Below are positions 33,865 through 46,283 of a stretch of 64,000 bases of DNA, in pieces (within the stretch, counting starts at the first letter, position 1; each line of letters begins with the position of its first letter). The notes under the pieces were generated by a model. The model saw only the letters and a program-made list of their open reading frames with translations. It did not search any database and had not been told where the DNA came from. The DNA is from Carex sylvatica (Eukaryota > Streptophyta > Magnoliopsida > Poales > Cyperaceae). Location of the stretch: contig CAXKVR010000036.1 of NCBI GenBank assembly GCA_964058845.1, positions 620,001 through 684,000 of the forward strand, read 5' to 3'. Position numbers and translations under genes: made by a program.

Positions 33865-36800
33865 CATAGATCTTAATGCAATGCGTGCATATCATAATTG
33901 TTTTAAGAGTCGTGCACACTAGATCAGCACGGATCTTGAAGCAAACACACGTATTTTGAAGTGACACGCACAAATTTTAATGTGATGTGTGAGGATCGGA
34001 TGGTAGAGGAAATATTTATATTCAAATTTGAGTCTGATAGATATTTTATACTTTATTTTATAAATTTAAAATGAGTTTTAATATAAAAGACAATAAAATA
34101 ATGAGTATATTTGTGAATTTACATTAATTTTAAAGTTTAGAACAGAAAATAGATAAATTTTTAATTTTTTGAGAGAGATTGGCGAAATTCCTCCACTAAT
34201 TAAAGACAAGACCGATGGGGTCCATGGGGACCACATGTCATACTGATTCTATTCATCCATGGGGTCCAGCGAATTCGGATCACCCCAGGTACCGGAGTCA
34301 TGCAGATTAGAAACGGACAATTAAAGATCGTTGTTGTAACTTGACACGAATCTCAATGCAAAAATAATACTGTCGCCCCTGTGCTATCCACGAATAGGCG
34401 CCGATTAAGTTAATCGGAACGGTCCATTGTATTTACCTGAGAGGATTCAAGCAATTCCCTCTCTCGGTGAGTCTACCTTTTCTTTCTGATTTCCTTGACT
34501 TGTCCTCACGGTGCCTGCTCTCTCTAATCAGTAATCACCCCTTTTTCCGTGCACACCCACGCAACCCTGGCGACCGCCTCAGCCTCAGCCTCAGCCTCAC
34601 CTCAGCAGTGAGCACCCCTAAGTCTGGCAACCACCTCAGCCCCGACAGCAACCAGCGGTGCCACAACACCTCTATGTCACTGCACTGGAACGCGCTCACG
34701 CCACGCAAGCTGCCTGCAATTGGAGCTGAGGCTGAGAATAACTTGTCAAGGTTTATCTCCCTTCCTCTATTCTCTTCTTTCCAATTTTGCATGCACAACC
34801 CTCTTCCTTTTCTGGCACCAGATTGTACAGTGTTGCACTGTTAAGCTTACTAGTGAAGCTGATGCTTAATCACCAAAAGGAACAAGAAATCAGTAATTCT
34901 TCAAATTGAAACAATTAAGGAAAGTTATTCAAGTGTGCTACCATACTACCCTACTTATAACGACAATTGGCAAACCTTAATTTACACTTGACAACTATAT
35001 TCAGGGTAGTGTACCTTGAAATACAATAATGATTTGTTTTAGAGATCTGAAAGGCGTTATAGGCTATAAATATCATTGCTACTATTGAAGTTTCATAATA
35101 ATTGAACAATACCCCATTTCTTGGCTGTAGAGCCCTAACCAGAGTTGACACCGTTTTTTTGTGACATTGGTACCAGCCGGTACCATGTCAATTCTGCCTT
35201 CTAGTATTAAAATGATTATAATAAGTAATTTTGGTAGTGCATTCCCTTATTTTTGTACAAGTTAAGTTCTTTATGCACTTTCATTATTCTTGAACTGTCA
35301 TTACACCCCTTTAAGGCTCGTACCAGCACCTCCCTTTGTTTTCTGGTACAGGTTTCCATGCCTGCAGCGGTGATTTGAGAGTTCCAGTTCAACAGTATTC
35401 TGTACCAGTAAATCTGTCCTAAACTTAAGTTGATTATAACTAATTTTTGAGTGATTTCTTCACTAAATTGCAGCATTTGCAATGTACTTTTAAAAATATG
35501 AAATCATGAATTAAATATTTTGATATATTAAAACAAATTTTGTTGGATCAAGATTTTTATCAATACTGATTGATAGATTCACAGAACATATAGAATAAAG
35601 TACGCAAACCAAAATTGATTGAATAGCATAGATACACACATAGGACTTGGGTACTGGTATATGAAAAATATTTCGTAGCGGAAAAAATACGAAGGAGCCA
35701 GACCTGAAGGGATCTTCGGGAGCAGCAGATTATCAGGAACTCTCTCCTTTCCTTGCTAATGCTATCGGGTGCAGGTTCCCGTGGCCTTGTTATATCTATT
35801 CCTAATTCACTTCAACATATTCAAATTAACTATTGCATTGACTTGGCACACTGGGTTTGGTCAATAGTTGGGTTTGGTCAATAATTGCATTTGGTTTTGT
35901 TTGCATTATAATTGAGGTTATTTGCATCTGTCTTAAACTTGCATTTAGATTAACCACATCCTTGTTGCATATCTGATTCTGTTTTATTTGAATGGCTTCA
36001 TCATCATCATATGCATAAATCACAATGAACTATAACCAAATTTTGTTATTCTTCACTGATCTGTCATATTGAAATGGTTTTTTGTTTTGTCTGTCTGTCT
36101 GTTGGTCATTACATCTCAGGAATTAACAATATTGTGCCCATTTATTGGGGAAGCTTGTGGTCATTCATTGGCAAACTTGCAGCCATTTATTGGCAAAACT
36201 TGCAGATAATTACAATTATTATGTATGTATGAATGACCACAACTTGTTTGGGACTAAAGGCTTGGTTGTTGTTGTTGTTGTATGAATATGAACCAGAACG
36301 TTTAGAATGGAATAAGCCTAAAAAGACAATAGATGTAGGTTTTTTGTAACAATCTGTGTAGAAAAAGGTGGACTACCTGTCAGTATTACTCAACTTAATG
36401 CACCAATTTCTTGTTGACAAACTTGCGGCCATTTGTTTGCAAACTTGCGAACAACTTTAAATATAATATATTTGGTTTTGACTTCTCAGGTATTGACAAA
36501 TAATGGTAGGCTATCGGTCTGTGTGTTACCAAACATAATAATCTGAGTTTAAGCCAATTTGATAAACATTTGAATGTTATTATTGAGTATTTACATTCAA
36601 TTGCATATAAATGGATTAAATGATAAAATACCGGAAACTGTTTATTACATACCTGAATAGGATATATTCTCGATATGAATACAAACTGAACTACTCTTTA
36701 AGCCCCAAATCAATTTATAGTCAATCATTGGATAATGTGTAATTATAAGATCCTGGAATTACATTACCCATATTTGTACTTTCATTATCTTGTAGCAGTG

Positions 36801-37604
36801 TGCGAATCAATTGGTATTTGTTCTAGGTGGATTTTACAGGTTTGCAGACTGAAACTGAATACTGCACCAAGAGCTTCAGTTTAAGCTCTCACCAGTCTCT
36901 CTTGTATGGGCTCTAGATACCAAAGTATCAAACGAATGAAATGTTTTTGGAATAAAGAATTTAGTAGTACTCCAGTATGATTAGTATATATTTTGTTTGT
37001 TTATTACTGATTCCGATGTGGTGAAATTTAATAGTCTTGCATGTCTTTGTGGATAAACATACGCAGCAGACAGTTTCACCCCAGATGTAGGGTGTGACAA
37101 ATAGTTATTCTTATTATTACTAACATTTTAAATTTTTATAATCATAATTTATATTATTTTATTATTATTTGCATTTCTAAATTATGAATATCGTTATTAT
37201 TAACAATATTATTGTTATTATTATTATTATCATTAATTTCAATAATGATAATATTAATTTTATCGTAATCATCATCATCATCATCAACATTGAAATCATC
37301 ATGATTATTGTTATTGTTGTTGTTATCTCTCAAATATGTTGTGTAAACATCACAAAACCATTTAACAAGCAATGAGAGTGGAAGGCTAGGAGGGAGGGAG
37401 GGACACCAGTGTTCATTAGTGCATGTTGAATGATATGGATGCAAGGGTGTTCAATTCAGATACACTACCACCACATTCACTGATTCAAATACTGTTTTAA
37501 GAAGTTTGATTTAGAGGCCCAGCTTGTAGTGTTGATATTTGATTTATTGTCTTGTTGTACTTCCATGTAAGACTGCCACTTTATTTATTTTAATAATCCT
37601 TTTG
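33865..37604. other. Long intergenic stretch without recognised genes
   Basis: Contents by eye: short GATGTGCACAGATCTT-like repeats around 33060-33980; a segment at 34260-34400 that recurs inverted near 43600-43800; a CT-rich, gene-like stretch at 34440-34850 with a 125-codon ORF of no recognised family; a LINE-type 3' tail at 36238-36283; and ATT/AAT microsatellite DNA at about 37115-37325. The ORFs over the microsatellite (poly-Asn/Ile) are artefacts. Confidence 0.4.
36238..36283 (+). mobile_element. LINE-type 3' tail
   Basis: CAACTTGTTTGGGACTAAAG, then GCTTGGTTGTTGTTGTTGTT and GTA, is a terminus I associate with one group of plant LINEs/SINEs, which end in a TTG repeat instead of poly(A). 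No LINE coding sequence was recognised directly upstream. Confidence 0.45.
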
Positions 37605-38189
37605 TCAGCCCCTGCCAAGTTCTCAAAAGAAGTGAGAGAGAGGAGAGTATAAATTATACATACTATAATCCAAAGGAAGTAACCTGCAATTACCACCCTA
37701 ATGAATTAGTCTAGTCATCTGGGAGCATTGATTGCACAGACCTGAGGAGCTTTCCATGCACTTACCCATTTATTAATTAGTGTGGTCCAACATAGATTTT
37801 TAATTTAACAAATTTTGCTCCAAATATGTTTATTGGAGAGCCAACGACTTCATGAAGGTTCGAACGAGCAGGACGCGTTATGGATCAATCAATCTTTCCC
37901 ATTCATCCCAAAAATTTTGAATTGATTTTAATTTAAAATCATCTCCATCCTTCATTTGAATGGGCCAACAACAATAAGATATTTTTCTTTAATGATGAGA
38001 TGATGACTATCCCAACAGAAAAGGAGCAAAATCTGTGCCTTAATTACTAGCTAGGCACATTAAGTCAAGCTCAAGCTTAGAATACATTTTCCTTGTTTGA
38101 CTTTGTCATAGTAAACTCATGAAGTTATAATATATGTGCAGCCTATAAATAGAAACCACATACAGAGAAGAGTGTACTATGCATAAAAA
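37605..38189 (+). promoter_or_regulatory. GLR promoter region of copy B
   Basis: Homologous to 20170-20792, starting at AGCCCCTGCCAAGTTCTC and including AACCTGCAATTACC and CAGACCTGAGGAGCTTTCC. The proximal part has TTTGACTTTGTCATAGTAAA once (not duplicated as in copy A), GCACATTAAGTCAAGCTCAA, and TATA box TATAAATA at 38144-38151, 46 bp before the ATG. Confidence 0.65.
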
Positions 38190-41100
38190 ATGGACACACC
38201 AAATGCACTAATGTTTCTCCTCCACGTTATCTTCTTTTCAGTTGTTACAGGTCAAAATTCAAACAAACAGACCCCAGTCGGAGTTATACTCGACTTGGAC
38301 ACCCTTGCTGGAAAGGTGGCTCGAACCAGCATTACAATGGCTTTGGAAGATTTCTACACACTACATTCGAATTATAGTACCAGACTTGTGCTCTATACCA
38401 GAGATTCCAACAAGGAAAATGTGAAGGCTACATTAGCAGGTGACTGATCAACTTATACAACTGTACAGTTATTTTTAATTATTGTGCATAGTAAGCTTAT
38501 ATTTCGATATAAAACATTCATAGTTTAGAAAAATAGTTATCAAAACAGTTGGTCATTCTGGTTAAAAAAGTCAATGGTCATTCATAGTTTGATAGGCTAA
38601 ATAATTCTACAAAATAAAAACCTTACTTAAAATCTATTAGCCCATTTCTCGGCATGCTTCTGTTGCCGCAGTCCAATTTTTTCTTTGTACATTGTTTTCC
38701 TATTCTAATTCTAATATAATTAGATAAGCTGTAATTAAAAAATCAATTTGTTTGCCCACAGTATATACAATTATAAATAAAGGTTGATTTATATATTGAA
38801 ACACCACTTCAGGTCTGACAAAATATAATGCATGTAGAGAAGCAGAGACAATGAAACGAATGGAGGAATCCAATTTATTTCCTGGTGTATCGATTATATG
38901 TAACCACAGAAATAGTTACAGCATATAATTTAAATAATTTACTTTAAAGACACATCTGTTTGAGTTTCAACTGGTTTGTTTTCTTGGTCAGATCAGTTTG
39001 GACCTGCAGTACACCATACCTCAATAAACAAGTTTAAACCTGCAATAAAGTATACACAAGAGAAGTAAATATATTTAGCATATTGTGTTTTTCTTGCCCG
39101 AAACACTGGTTTTGCCGGACGAGGGCTTCAAAGCTAAAGGCTTGAATACCTAATTTGTTGTCATATGCTTTTATCAACAAACCTAAAGTAGATCTCTTTT
39201 CTTTTATTTTCAACTCCCTATAAAATTTGGATGTAAAATTCTTCAATCTTGTTGCAGCACTAGACTTGGTACAGAACAATAAGACTGAAGTCATCATTGG
39301 ACCTCACACGTCCTCACAAGCTGCTATTGTCTCTGAAATCGGTAACACAAGTCATGTGCCGGTAATTTCATTCTCAGCAACCAGCCCCACCCTTTCCTCC
39401 ATACATTTTCCCTACTTTATAAGGACAACGATAAATGATGCGGCTCAGGTAAAAACCATTACCTCTCTCATTGAAGCCTATGGATGGCGACAGGTAGTTC
39501 CAATCTACGAAGATACTGATTTTGGACGGGGCATTCTCCCCTTCCTTGCTGATGCCCTTCAAGAGATCGATGTGCGAATCCCTTACCGTAGCTTATTGTC
39601 GAAATTGTCAACTGATGACCAAATCAAGCAAGAACTCTACAAATTACAGACCATGCAAACTAGGGTTTTTGTTGTACACATGTCATCTTCCTTGGGCTCT
39701 AACCTATTTTTGATGGCTAAAGAAGTAGGGATGATGGGTGAAGGATATGTATGGATTATGACAGATGGAGTGACAAACATGGTTGATTCCTTAAATGAAA
39801 GTGTTACCCATGCAATGAAGGGGGCTCTAGGTGTACGGCTATATGTACCCAAGACTGACGAGTTATTCAACTTCACAACCAGATGGAAAAGGAGATTCCA
39901 TGAAGGCAATCCCGAAGAAATTTCTAATGACCCTAGCATCTATGCATTATGGGCTTATGATACCATCTATGCAATAGCAATGGCAGTAGAAAAAGTAGGG
40001 GTTCAAAATACCGAAATTGATAACTCTACAGCTCCGCCGCTGCTGCAAGTTTTTTCTAATGGACCACGACTTCTCGAGGCGATCACCAATATCAAGTTTC
40101 GAGGATTGAGTGGCAACTTTGAATTAGTAAACGAACAGTTGCGGTATTCTTCGTTTGAAATAATTAACATTGTTGGAAGGGGGATAAGAGAAGTTGGATA
40201 TTGGACAAAAGAACAAGGATTATCAAGGGATGTAGATAAAATCAAGAAGAAGAGTTATTATTCAACATCACCAAGAGATCTAAATCCTGTCATCTGGCCA
40301 GGGGAAACAATTGTTGTGCCAAAGGGTTGGGAAATCCCAATGAGTGGGACAAAATTACGTGTTGGAGTAATAATGAGTCCGAATCCCGAGTTCGTGAAGG
40401 TGGAGATAGACCCTGAGACAAATGCAACAAGAGCAAGCGGGTACTCAATTGATGTGTTTGAAGCAGTTCTAAAGAAATTGCCTTATGCAGTCCCATTTGA
40501 GTATCATTATTTTGGAGGAAAGTCTGAGAAAATCTCACACACCTACAATGAATTTGTCTATCAAGTATATCTTGGGGTATGCTCTCTTTCTGATATAGCT
40601 AAATATGTTTTGTCAAAATAATATGATTAGTAATCAGCAAAAGGTGCCATTACTTAAATATAGATGAGATGTTTAACAATTAGTGTACTTTGCATCTCTA
40701 TTTTAGTTTTCCTTCCTTGGAAAAGAGTACATTCATTTGAAAAGTTAAATTTATTCTTGATACTGTTAAGATTCTACTGTATTTCTAGTTTACTATCATG
40801 CATATTATTTGAGGCACCACCACACCACCTTTTAATTACCTACTGTTAATTACAATTAGCCAACCATTGTTAATCAAGCAATGATGTATATATATGTCCT
40901 ATGATCCATTATTTTTGTCGGACTCATTTATATACTTATAATAATAAAAATTAAGACTTTATTTTTAAATTTTCCTAGTTCTTTTCATCTATGGTCAACA
41001 CTTGAAAACACAAAATATATTTTGAATAAAGAAATTGCTTCCTCTTGCAGATATATGACATAGTTATAGGGGACATTACAATAAGATACAACCGTACAAG

Positions 41101-42552
41101 CTATGTTGACTTCACGATGCCGTACACCGACTCAGGAGTAGCTATGATTGTGCGACTCAAGCAAGCTGAAAATAAAAACACATTTATTTTCTTACAGCCA
41201 TTATCTTGTGATCTATGGCTGGGGAGCTTTGCATTTCTCATCTACGCTGGTATCACCATATTGATATTGGAGCCAAAAATCAGGGTCCCCCTCAACAGAT
41301 CTATATCAAAGCATGTTGGAACAATAGTGCAATTATCCTTGTTTGCATATCGTAAGTTCATTTATCAGATAATTGTTTCACAATTATTATAGAGAGACAT
41401 TTTGTTATCAATTTTTTTTGTATACAATCAGCTATTCATTTCCAAATTAACTAGTTAGTCACAAGCTAACATATTTGCAAATAAATGTAGAAGAAAAGCT
41501 AGAGAGCGCCCTATCAAAGATAGTTGCTATTGTGTCCATCTTTGTTCTGCTTATATTGACCACGAGCTACACTGCTAGTCTCTCGTCGATGCTAACGGTA
41601 CAACAGCTTCAACCCACAGTAACTGACATCTATGATCTTAAAAAAAACAGTGACTATGTTGGATATGAAACTGGTTCTTTTGTGGAGGGCTTGCTTCTGG
41701 AACTCGGCTTTGACAGAATAAAGATGAAAGGTTATTACCGTGAAGAATTTTCTAAGGCACTTGAGAAAGGAAGTGAAAATGGTGGAGTCGCAGCAATAGT
41801 CCACGAAATACCCTACATCAAGCTGTTCCTTGCCAATAATTGCAAGTCATATACCATGGTTGGACCGATTTACAAGACTGCAGGATTTGGATTTGTAAGT
41901 TGGCTACTACAATGATTTCGCTTACTAGAAAAATCCCAACGACATACAGATACTTACAAAACTAAAGATATCTTTTAAATTTTATAGAATTTATAACCAA
42001 TGAAAATTCTTTTTACTTTGTGAAGATGAAAAGTGGACCTCAGTAGCCAGAATCTAGAATTGTACTCTAAAAGCTCAATCCTTATCTGTCATTAGTAGAA
42101 ACTTTAAAAAAAAAGGGGCATTTTATTATTTTTTTGGTTTGTTATTTCTTATTATATGTATATCCGATTAATACTCCCAGTATCTTGTTCTTGGACAGGC
42201 ATTCTTAAAGGGTTCTCCATTAGTTCCAGACATATCACGAGCAATCCTAAACATAACTGATGGAGAAGAAATAATCCACATTGAGAAGAAATGGATAGGT
42301 GGCCAGAACTGTCAAAACAATGGCGGCATCAGCACTGAATCAAACAGACTAGAATTTGTCAGCTTCTGGGGGCTTTTTGCTTTCATCGGAGTTATTTCCA
42401 CCCTCTCCCTATTAATATTTAGAATTAATTCACTCTACAAGAGATGGCAGACTGACTTTGAATCAAGCTATATCAACAGGACAGTTTCCACAAACCAAGA
42501 GGAAAATAAGCCCACCAACCCACCATCAGTATCTGAAGGTGCTATCAACTGA
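38190..42552 (+). CDS. GLR: Glutamate receptor-like channel, intact copy B (875 aa)
   Basis: Exons: 38190-38439, 39258-40576, 41051-41351, 41491-41894, 42199-42552; GT-AG introns, open frame to TGA. The protein follows the plan of copy A: signal peptide (MFLLHVIFFSVVT), LIVBP-like domain, S1 with GDITIRYNRTSYVDF (R538), M1 (LWLGSFAFLIYAGITILIL), short pore loop HVGTIVQLSLFAY, M3 with TTSYTASLSSMLTV, S2, and M4 (SFWGLFAFIGVISTLSLLIF). In S2 the copy A Asp is His here (H728-E729, AIVHEIPYIKLF). The C-terminal tail is the shortest of the three and unlike the others (STNQEENKPTNPPSVSEG). Its promoter has one copy of the TTGAC box. No passenger gene was recognised downstream, unlike copies A and C. 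The channel role is inferred from family; ligand and selectivity are unknown. Confidence 0.9.
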
Positions 42553-42792
42553 CAATTAATCATTCCATTAGATTTTCTAATTTATTTCCAATAGTCATTC
42601 CACCATAAATTACTTTAACAACTACCCATTTTTTAATTTTCTATTTCCGTCAGTAATCTGGACTTTTACTTTATATTTACTGACTTAGTTTCCATGGTTT
42701 ATGTTAGGTGTTCATGTGGAACCGGTTTGGAGTTCTGTCCAGAAGAACATTGTTGCTACAAAAAAATTGACCCGCAATTACTCTTGGTAGTG

Positions 42793-43003
42793 GGAAACAA
42801 ATCTGCTGTTATCCAAATTTAATGAACAGTACTCTGAAATCCCTGCTTTTCCAAATCCAACTGTTGATTTATTTTGAGATGCGTGCACAGAAAAACTATT
42901 TATTTGGAGATACGTGCACAGAAAAAGTTGAACGGTTAGATTTGGAAAAGCAGGGATTTCAGAGTACGGTTCATCAAATTCGGATCGCAGCAGATTTCAT
43001 TCC
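42793..43003. mobile_element. Foldback MITE, complete copy with 9-bp duplication
   Basis: The ends are GGAAACAAATCTGCTG and complement GGAATGAAATCTGCTG. The arms of about 75 bp contain CTGAAATCCCTGCTTTTCCA and its complement; two GAGATRCGTGCACAGAAAAA words lie in the centre. It is flanked by TTGGTAGTG at 42784-42792 and 43004-43012. A 9-bp duplication suggests a Mutator-like origin. Related copies lie at 7213-7377 and 26815-26950. Confidence 0.8.
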
Positions 43004-43012
43004 TTGGTAGTG

Positions 43013-44361
43013 AGTCTCTTGATTTCACTTGCTTGTTCTTTGACTTTGAAGTGCTAATTTTTTTATATGTATAATATTCTTTAGGTAGGAATCATTTATG
43101 CATGTTTAAGTACTTGAATCATCTTTCATGTAAAATTTGAACTATGTAGTTCAAATAGTTAGATTTTATTTTTGTTCCATTAATTTATTGTAGAATTGTG
43201 ATGTACCGTTTTTGCAGTTAACTAACTTGACATAAATGTACTTTTTAACACCTAATTGTAAGTAGTTCACACAATAGTGAAAAATGAATTTATTCGGGTT
43301 TGGTTCAGCGGGGTTGATTTGGTAATGATTTGGTCCCACAAGGTAGCAAAAAAAAAAAAAATCATGTTCTATTCGTGAATAATTTGTGAAATTTGTTTTA
43401 TTCGTTCACAATTTGCCATTCGGTTCGGAAATCCCAAAAAACGTTTTATTCGTAAATTATTTACGAATTAAATGTGAATATTGTTACTATGGTTCACACA
43501 GAAAAATTCCAACTAGAACAAAAAATTTAGCTCAAGTAAATAATGGTACCTAGTTGAGAAGCAGGACTGGACCATACCAATTAGCACCATGGGTTACACC
43601 TCTTTCAATCCGTCCCCCCTTTGTTGAGTCGGATCCGTATCCTCCCAGGTACCTGACTCAACACAATTGAAACGGACGGCCCAGATTTACTCTCAGTAGG
43701 TTCTTGCTCGGGATGACAGAGGGGGCAGTATTATTTGGGATTTGAGATTCGTGCCAAGTTAAAAAGGACAATTTTCAATAATCCGATTCAATTGTACTCA
43801 GTCCGGTAACTAGAGAGAATGCTGACAATTTCTGAAGTTACACCAACATAAAAAAAAGGAATTTGAACCAAAATTTGACATTACTTAAACGTCCTGAGCA
43901 CTTGATGAGACCCCAGTTCATTAACCTGATCCTCCAGTATTTTGCATCTCCTCCCACCACAGAAAACACCTGGAAATAATATGTTTTCATAAACAAAACA
44001 AAGTTTATTCATGATAATGTCCAGCTGTTTATTATTATTATTTTTTTAAATGATATCATAAAAACTAGCATTTTACATTATAATTAAAAAAATAACTATA
44101 CAATTTCCCATTGATTACTACAATAAATTAATCCCATCCAAGCATGTGATTTGTTGTGTGTGTTTGTCTATTTGCATTTTTTTATTGTTCTAAAGGCACT
44201 CAGGTAAAAGTAATTGAAACTAAATACTTGCTGTGGCCTACTTTCGTCTTTATTTTTTATTTTTTATTTGGGCACCTCTCTCACCTCACCTCTAATGATT
44301 GGTTAATTAATGATTAGAAAGACAAAATTGATCAAGCCAGATGCTTGCTTATGCTTTTCAG
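43013..44361. other. Intergenic with old repeats
   Basis: 43290-43490 is rich in TATTCGT/AATTCG words similar to 6665-6925, both ending near TTGTTACTATG. 43600-43800 carries GATCCGTATCCTCCCAGGTA, GAAACGGACGGCC and GAGATTCGTGCCAAGTT, related to words at 34260-34400, part of them in opposite orientation. No gene recognised. Confidence 0.45.
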
Positions 44362-44712
44362 AACTATATATGATGTGATAATAGGAGACATTACAGTAAG
44401 GTACAACCGTCAGCTTTATGTAGATTTCTCAATACCATACAACCGTCACCTTGGTAGAGTCAGAGTAGCGATGATAGTCAAGTAAGATCAAAATAAAAAC
44501 ATATTAATATAATGAAGTACTCTATGTTTTCATTTTCAATTTAGTAATTAGATTTTAGGTATCAGCATTAGCCTTAAGGCTTGATCTGCCAAATTTCAAA
44601 TCAAAGAGCCAAACTTTTTTCATCACAGTTATTTCCACCGTGAGCCTACTAATATCTACAATTATTTCACTCTGTAACAAACAACAAAAGATGATCAAAA
44701 ACCTATGGTAGA
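44362..44712 (+). pseudogene. GLR: GLR relic: pieces of exons 3 and 5
   Basis: After TTTTCAG at 44361 the DNA reads IYDVIIGDITVRYNRQLYVD, then FSIPYNR, the S1 core of GLRs; an insertion follows, then RVAMIVK and a stop. At about 44616-44710 it reads FFITVISTVSLLISTIISLC, part of M4, followed by NKQQKMIKNLW and TAG. M1, pore, M3 and S2 are missing between them, and the whole relic is only about 350 bp. It lies 1.8 kb downstream of copy B. Confidence 0.65.
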
Positions 44713-44740
44713 GTAACACTTGGATGCTATGGATAGTGTA

Positions 44741-45027
44741 AGGCCATTCATGCTACCACCTCAAAAACCTATCGTATAAACTTTAAACTTCGATTTAAGT
44801 AGCTCAATAAATTGATTTTATTATTTTTTATGATTTATAAAAAATAGCCAAAAATGATTTAAAAATAAAAGAAATTGTTAATATTTTAGGTTATCTTTCA
44901 CAAATAATAAAAAATAGTAAAATTTGATATTCTACGAGTTTATTATATAACTAATTTATTGAGGTACTTAAATCAAAGTTTGAAGTTTATACAATAAGTT
45001 TTTGAGACCGTAGCACGGATGACCTTA
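44741..45027. mobile_element. MITE with about 80-bp TIRs, TA-flanked
   Basis: The left arm has AGGCCATTCATGCTACCACC, ATCGTATAAACTTTAAAC and GTAGCTCAATAAATTG. The complement of the right arm reads AGGTCATCCGTGCTACGGTC, ATTGTATAAACTTCAAAC and GTACCTCAATAAATT. A TA dinucleotide borders both ends (44739-44740 and 45028-45029), which would fit a Tc1/mariner-type (Stowaway-like) element, although TA alone is weak evidence. Confidence 0.6.
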
Positions 45028-45029
45028 TG

Positions 45030-46283
45030 CTACTCATAGCACCCAAGCCTTACTCGCCTTGGTATCACCATACAATGCATGCTGGTACTGCACGACAGGT
45101 TCAGTACTGGTACAGTAAGAACATGGGAACAATATTACTGATAAAAAAATAATTTCATCTGGGGTCTAGGGTTTATTTCAACAGGAGCGAGGAGTATCCT
45201 ATGGGAATATAATAAAAAAAATGAAATCAAATAACGACAGGAAGAAGGATTTAATTTGGAGAAAATGAAATCAAATACTAGTGGGACTCCGACTGAGGAA
45301 GGCGAGGTTGCCTTGTTTGAGAGAGAGAGAGAGGAGGCGTATTGGTGGGCCGATCTATGCCAAAATGGGCCGGGACTTTTGGGCCTCCAGCTATTTAATT
45401 ATGTCCTCTCTCTCAGTACTAGTAAGGTAGTAACCCCACCTCACCTCAGATATGTATTACCACAGATACAGAGGGACAGTTGATAAATGTCATAACCGAT
45501 TTTTTTTAATATCTATCGTTAAATAAAAACTAACACAAATGTTCACATTTTTCTCCAAATTTTAAAAATATCCAAACCATTAGATCTTTGGGCTGTCCAG
45601 AAAGAAACTGGACTGCTAGATTTCTGAGTGGTTTGGGTTTTCTTTTTTTATATTCTTATTTTATAAACCTTTAAATGAAACAAGTAATTCTTAGTGGCGT
45701 AGGTAGTTTGAACCTTAGCCTCACTAGATAGAAGAGGTCCCTGGTATGAATTCAGGTGTAGGGAATTTTTTTTGGTTTTCAAATGAGATCTCCAACACAA
45801 ATATTCAAAATTAATTATTGCTATAAGCGACACTCGAACCCTGGATATATATATATAGTTCTCAACATTGTTAACTATTCTGTTATGTTAGAATATATAT
45901 CTATTGATATAACACAAGTGTTCAATTAGATAAACTAAAATAACAACACAATTAGTATAATTTTTAGATAATTAGAAATTAATTAGTATTTTTTTTAAAT
46001 AGTTATTAATTAATATAATTAGTTATTAATTAGTATAATTTGTACAAAATATAATTAGTTATAAATTAGTATACTAAATACATACCGTTCATTTTCCTGC
46101 ATGTACAAGAGGGGAAACAGATTCGCACACCTCCTCGCGTGTAACCATAAGGTATCTCACTGTGTCGAATAATCAAAATTAATTTGATGCTTATTTAAAA
46201 TATAGAAGTTCGTTTTAAGATCTGCGTTAGATTAAAAGCTAGACAACACAGATCTCATTTTACACGATCCAATTTTATGTTCA
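45030..46283. other. Intergenic, nothing recognised
   Basis: A 75-codon ORF at 45256-45483 has no recognised family. 45960-46080 contains short AATTAGTATAATTT repeats. No gene assigned. Confidence 0.4.

Noticed and set aside
34467..34844. 125-codon ORF in a CT-rich stretch
   Set aside because: No family resemblance and no exon partners; described only as gene-like DNA in the intergenic entry.
37154..37444. Poly-Asn and poly-Ile ORFs
   Set aside because: Translation of an ATT/AAT microsatellite.
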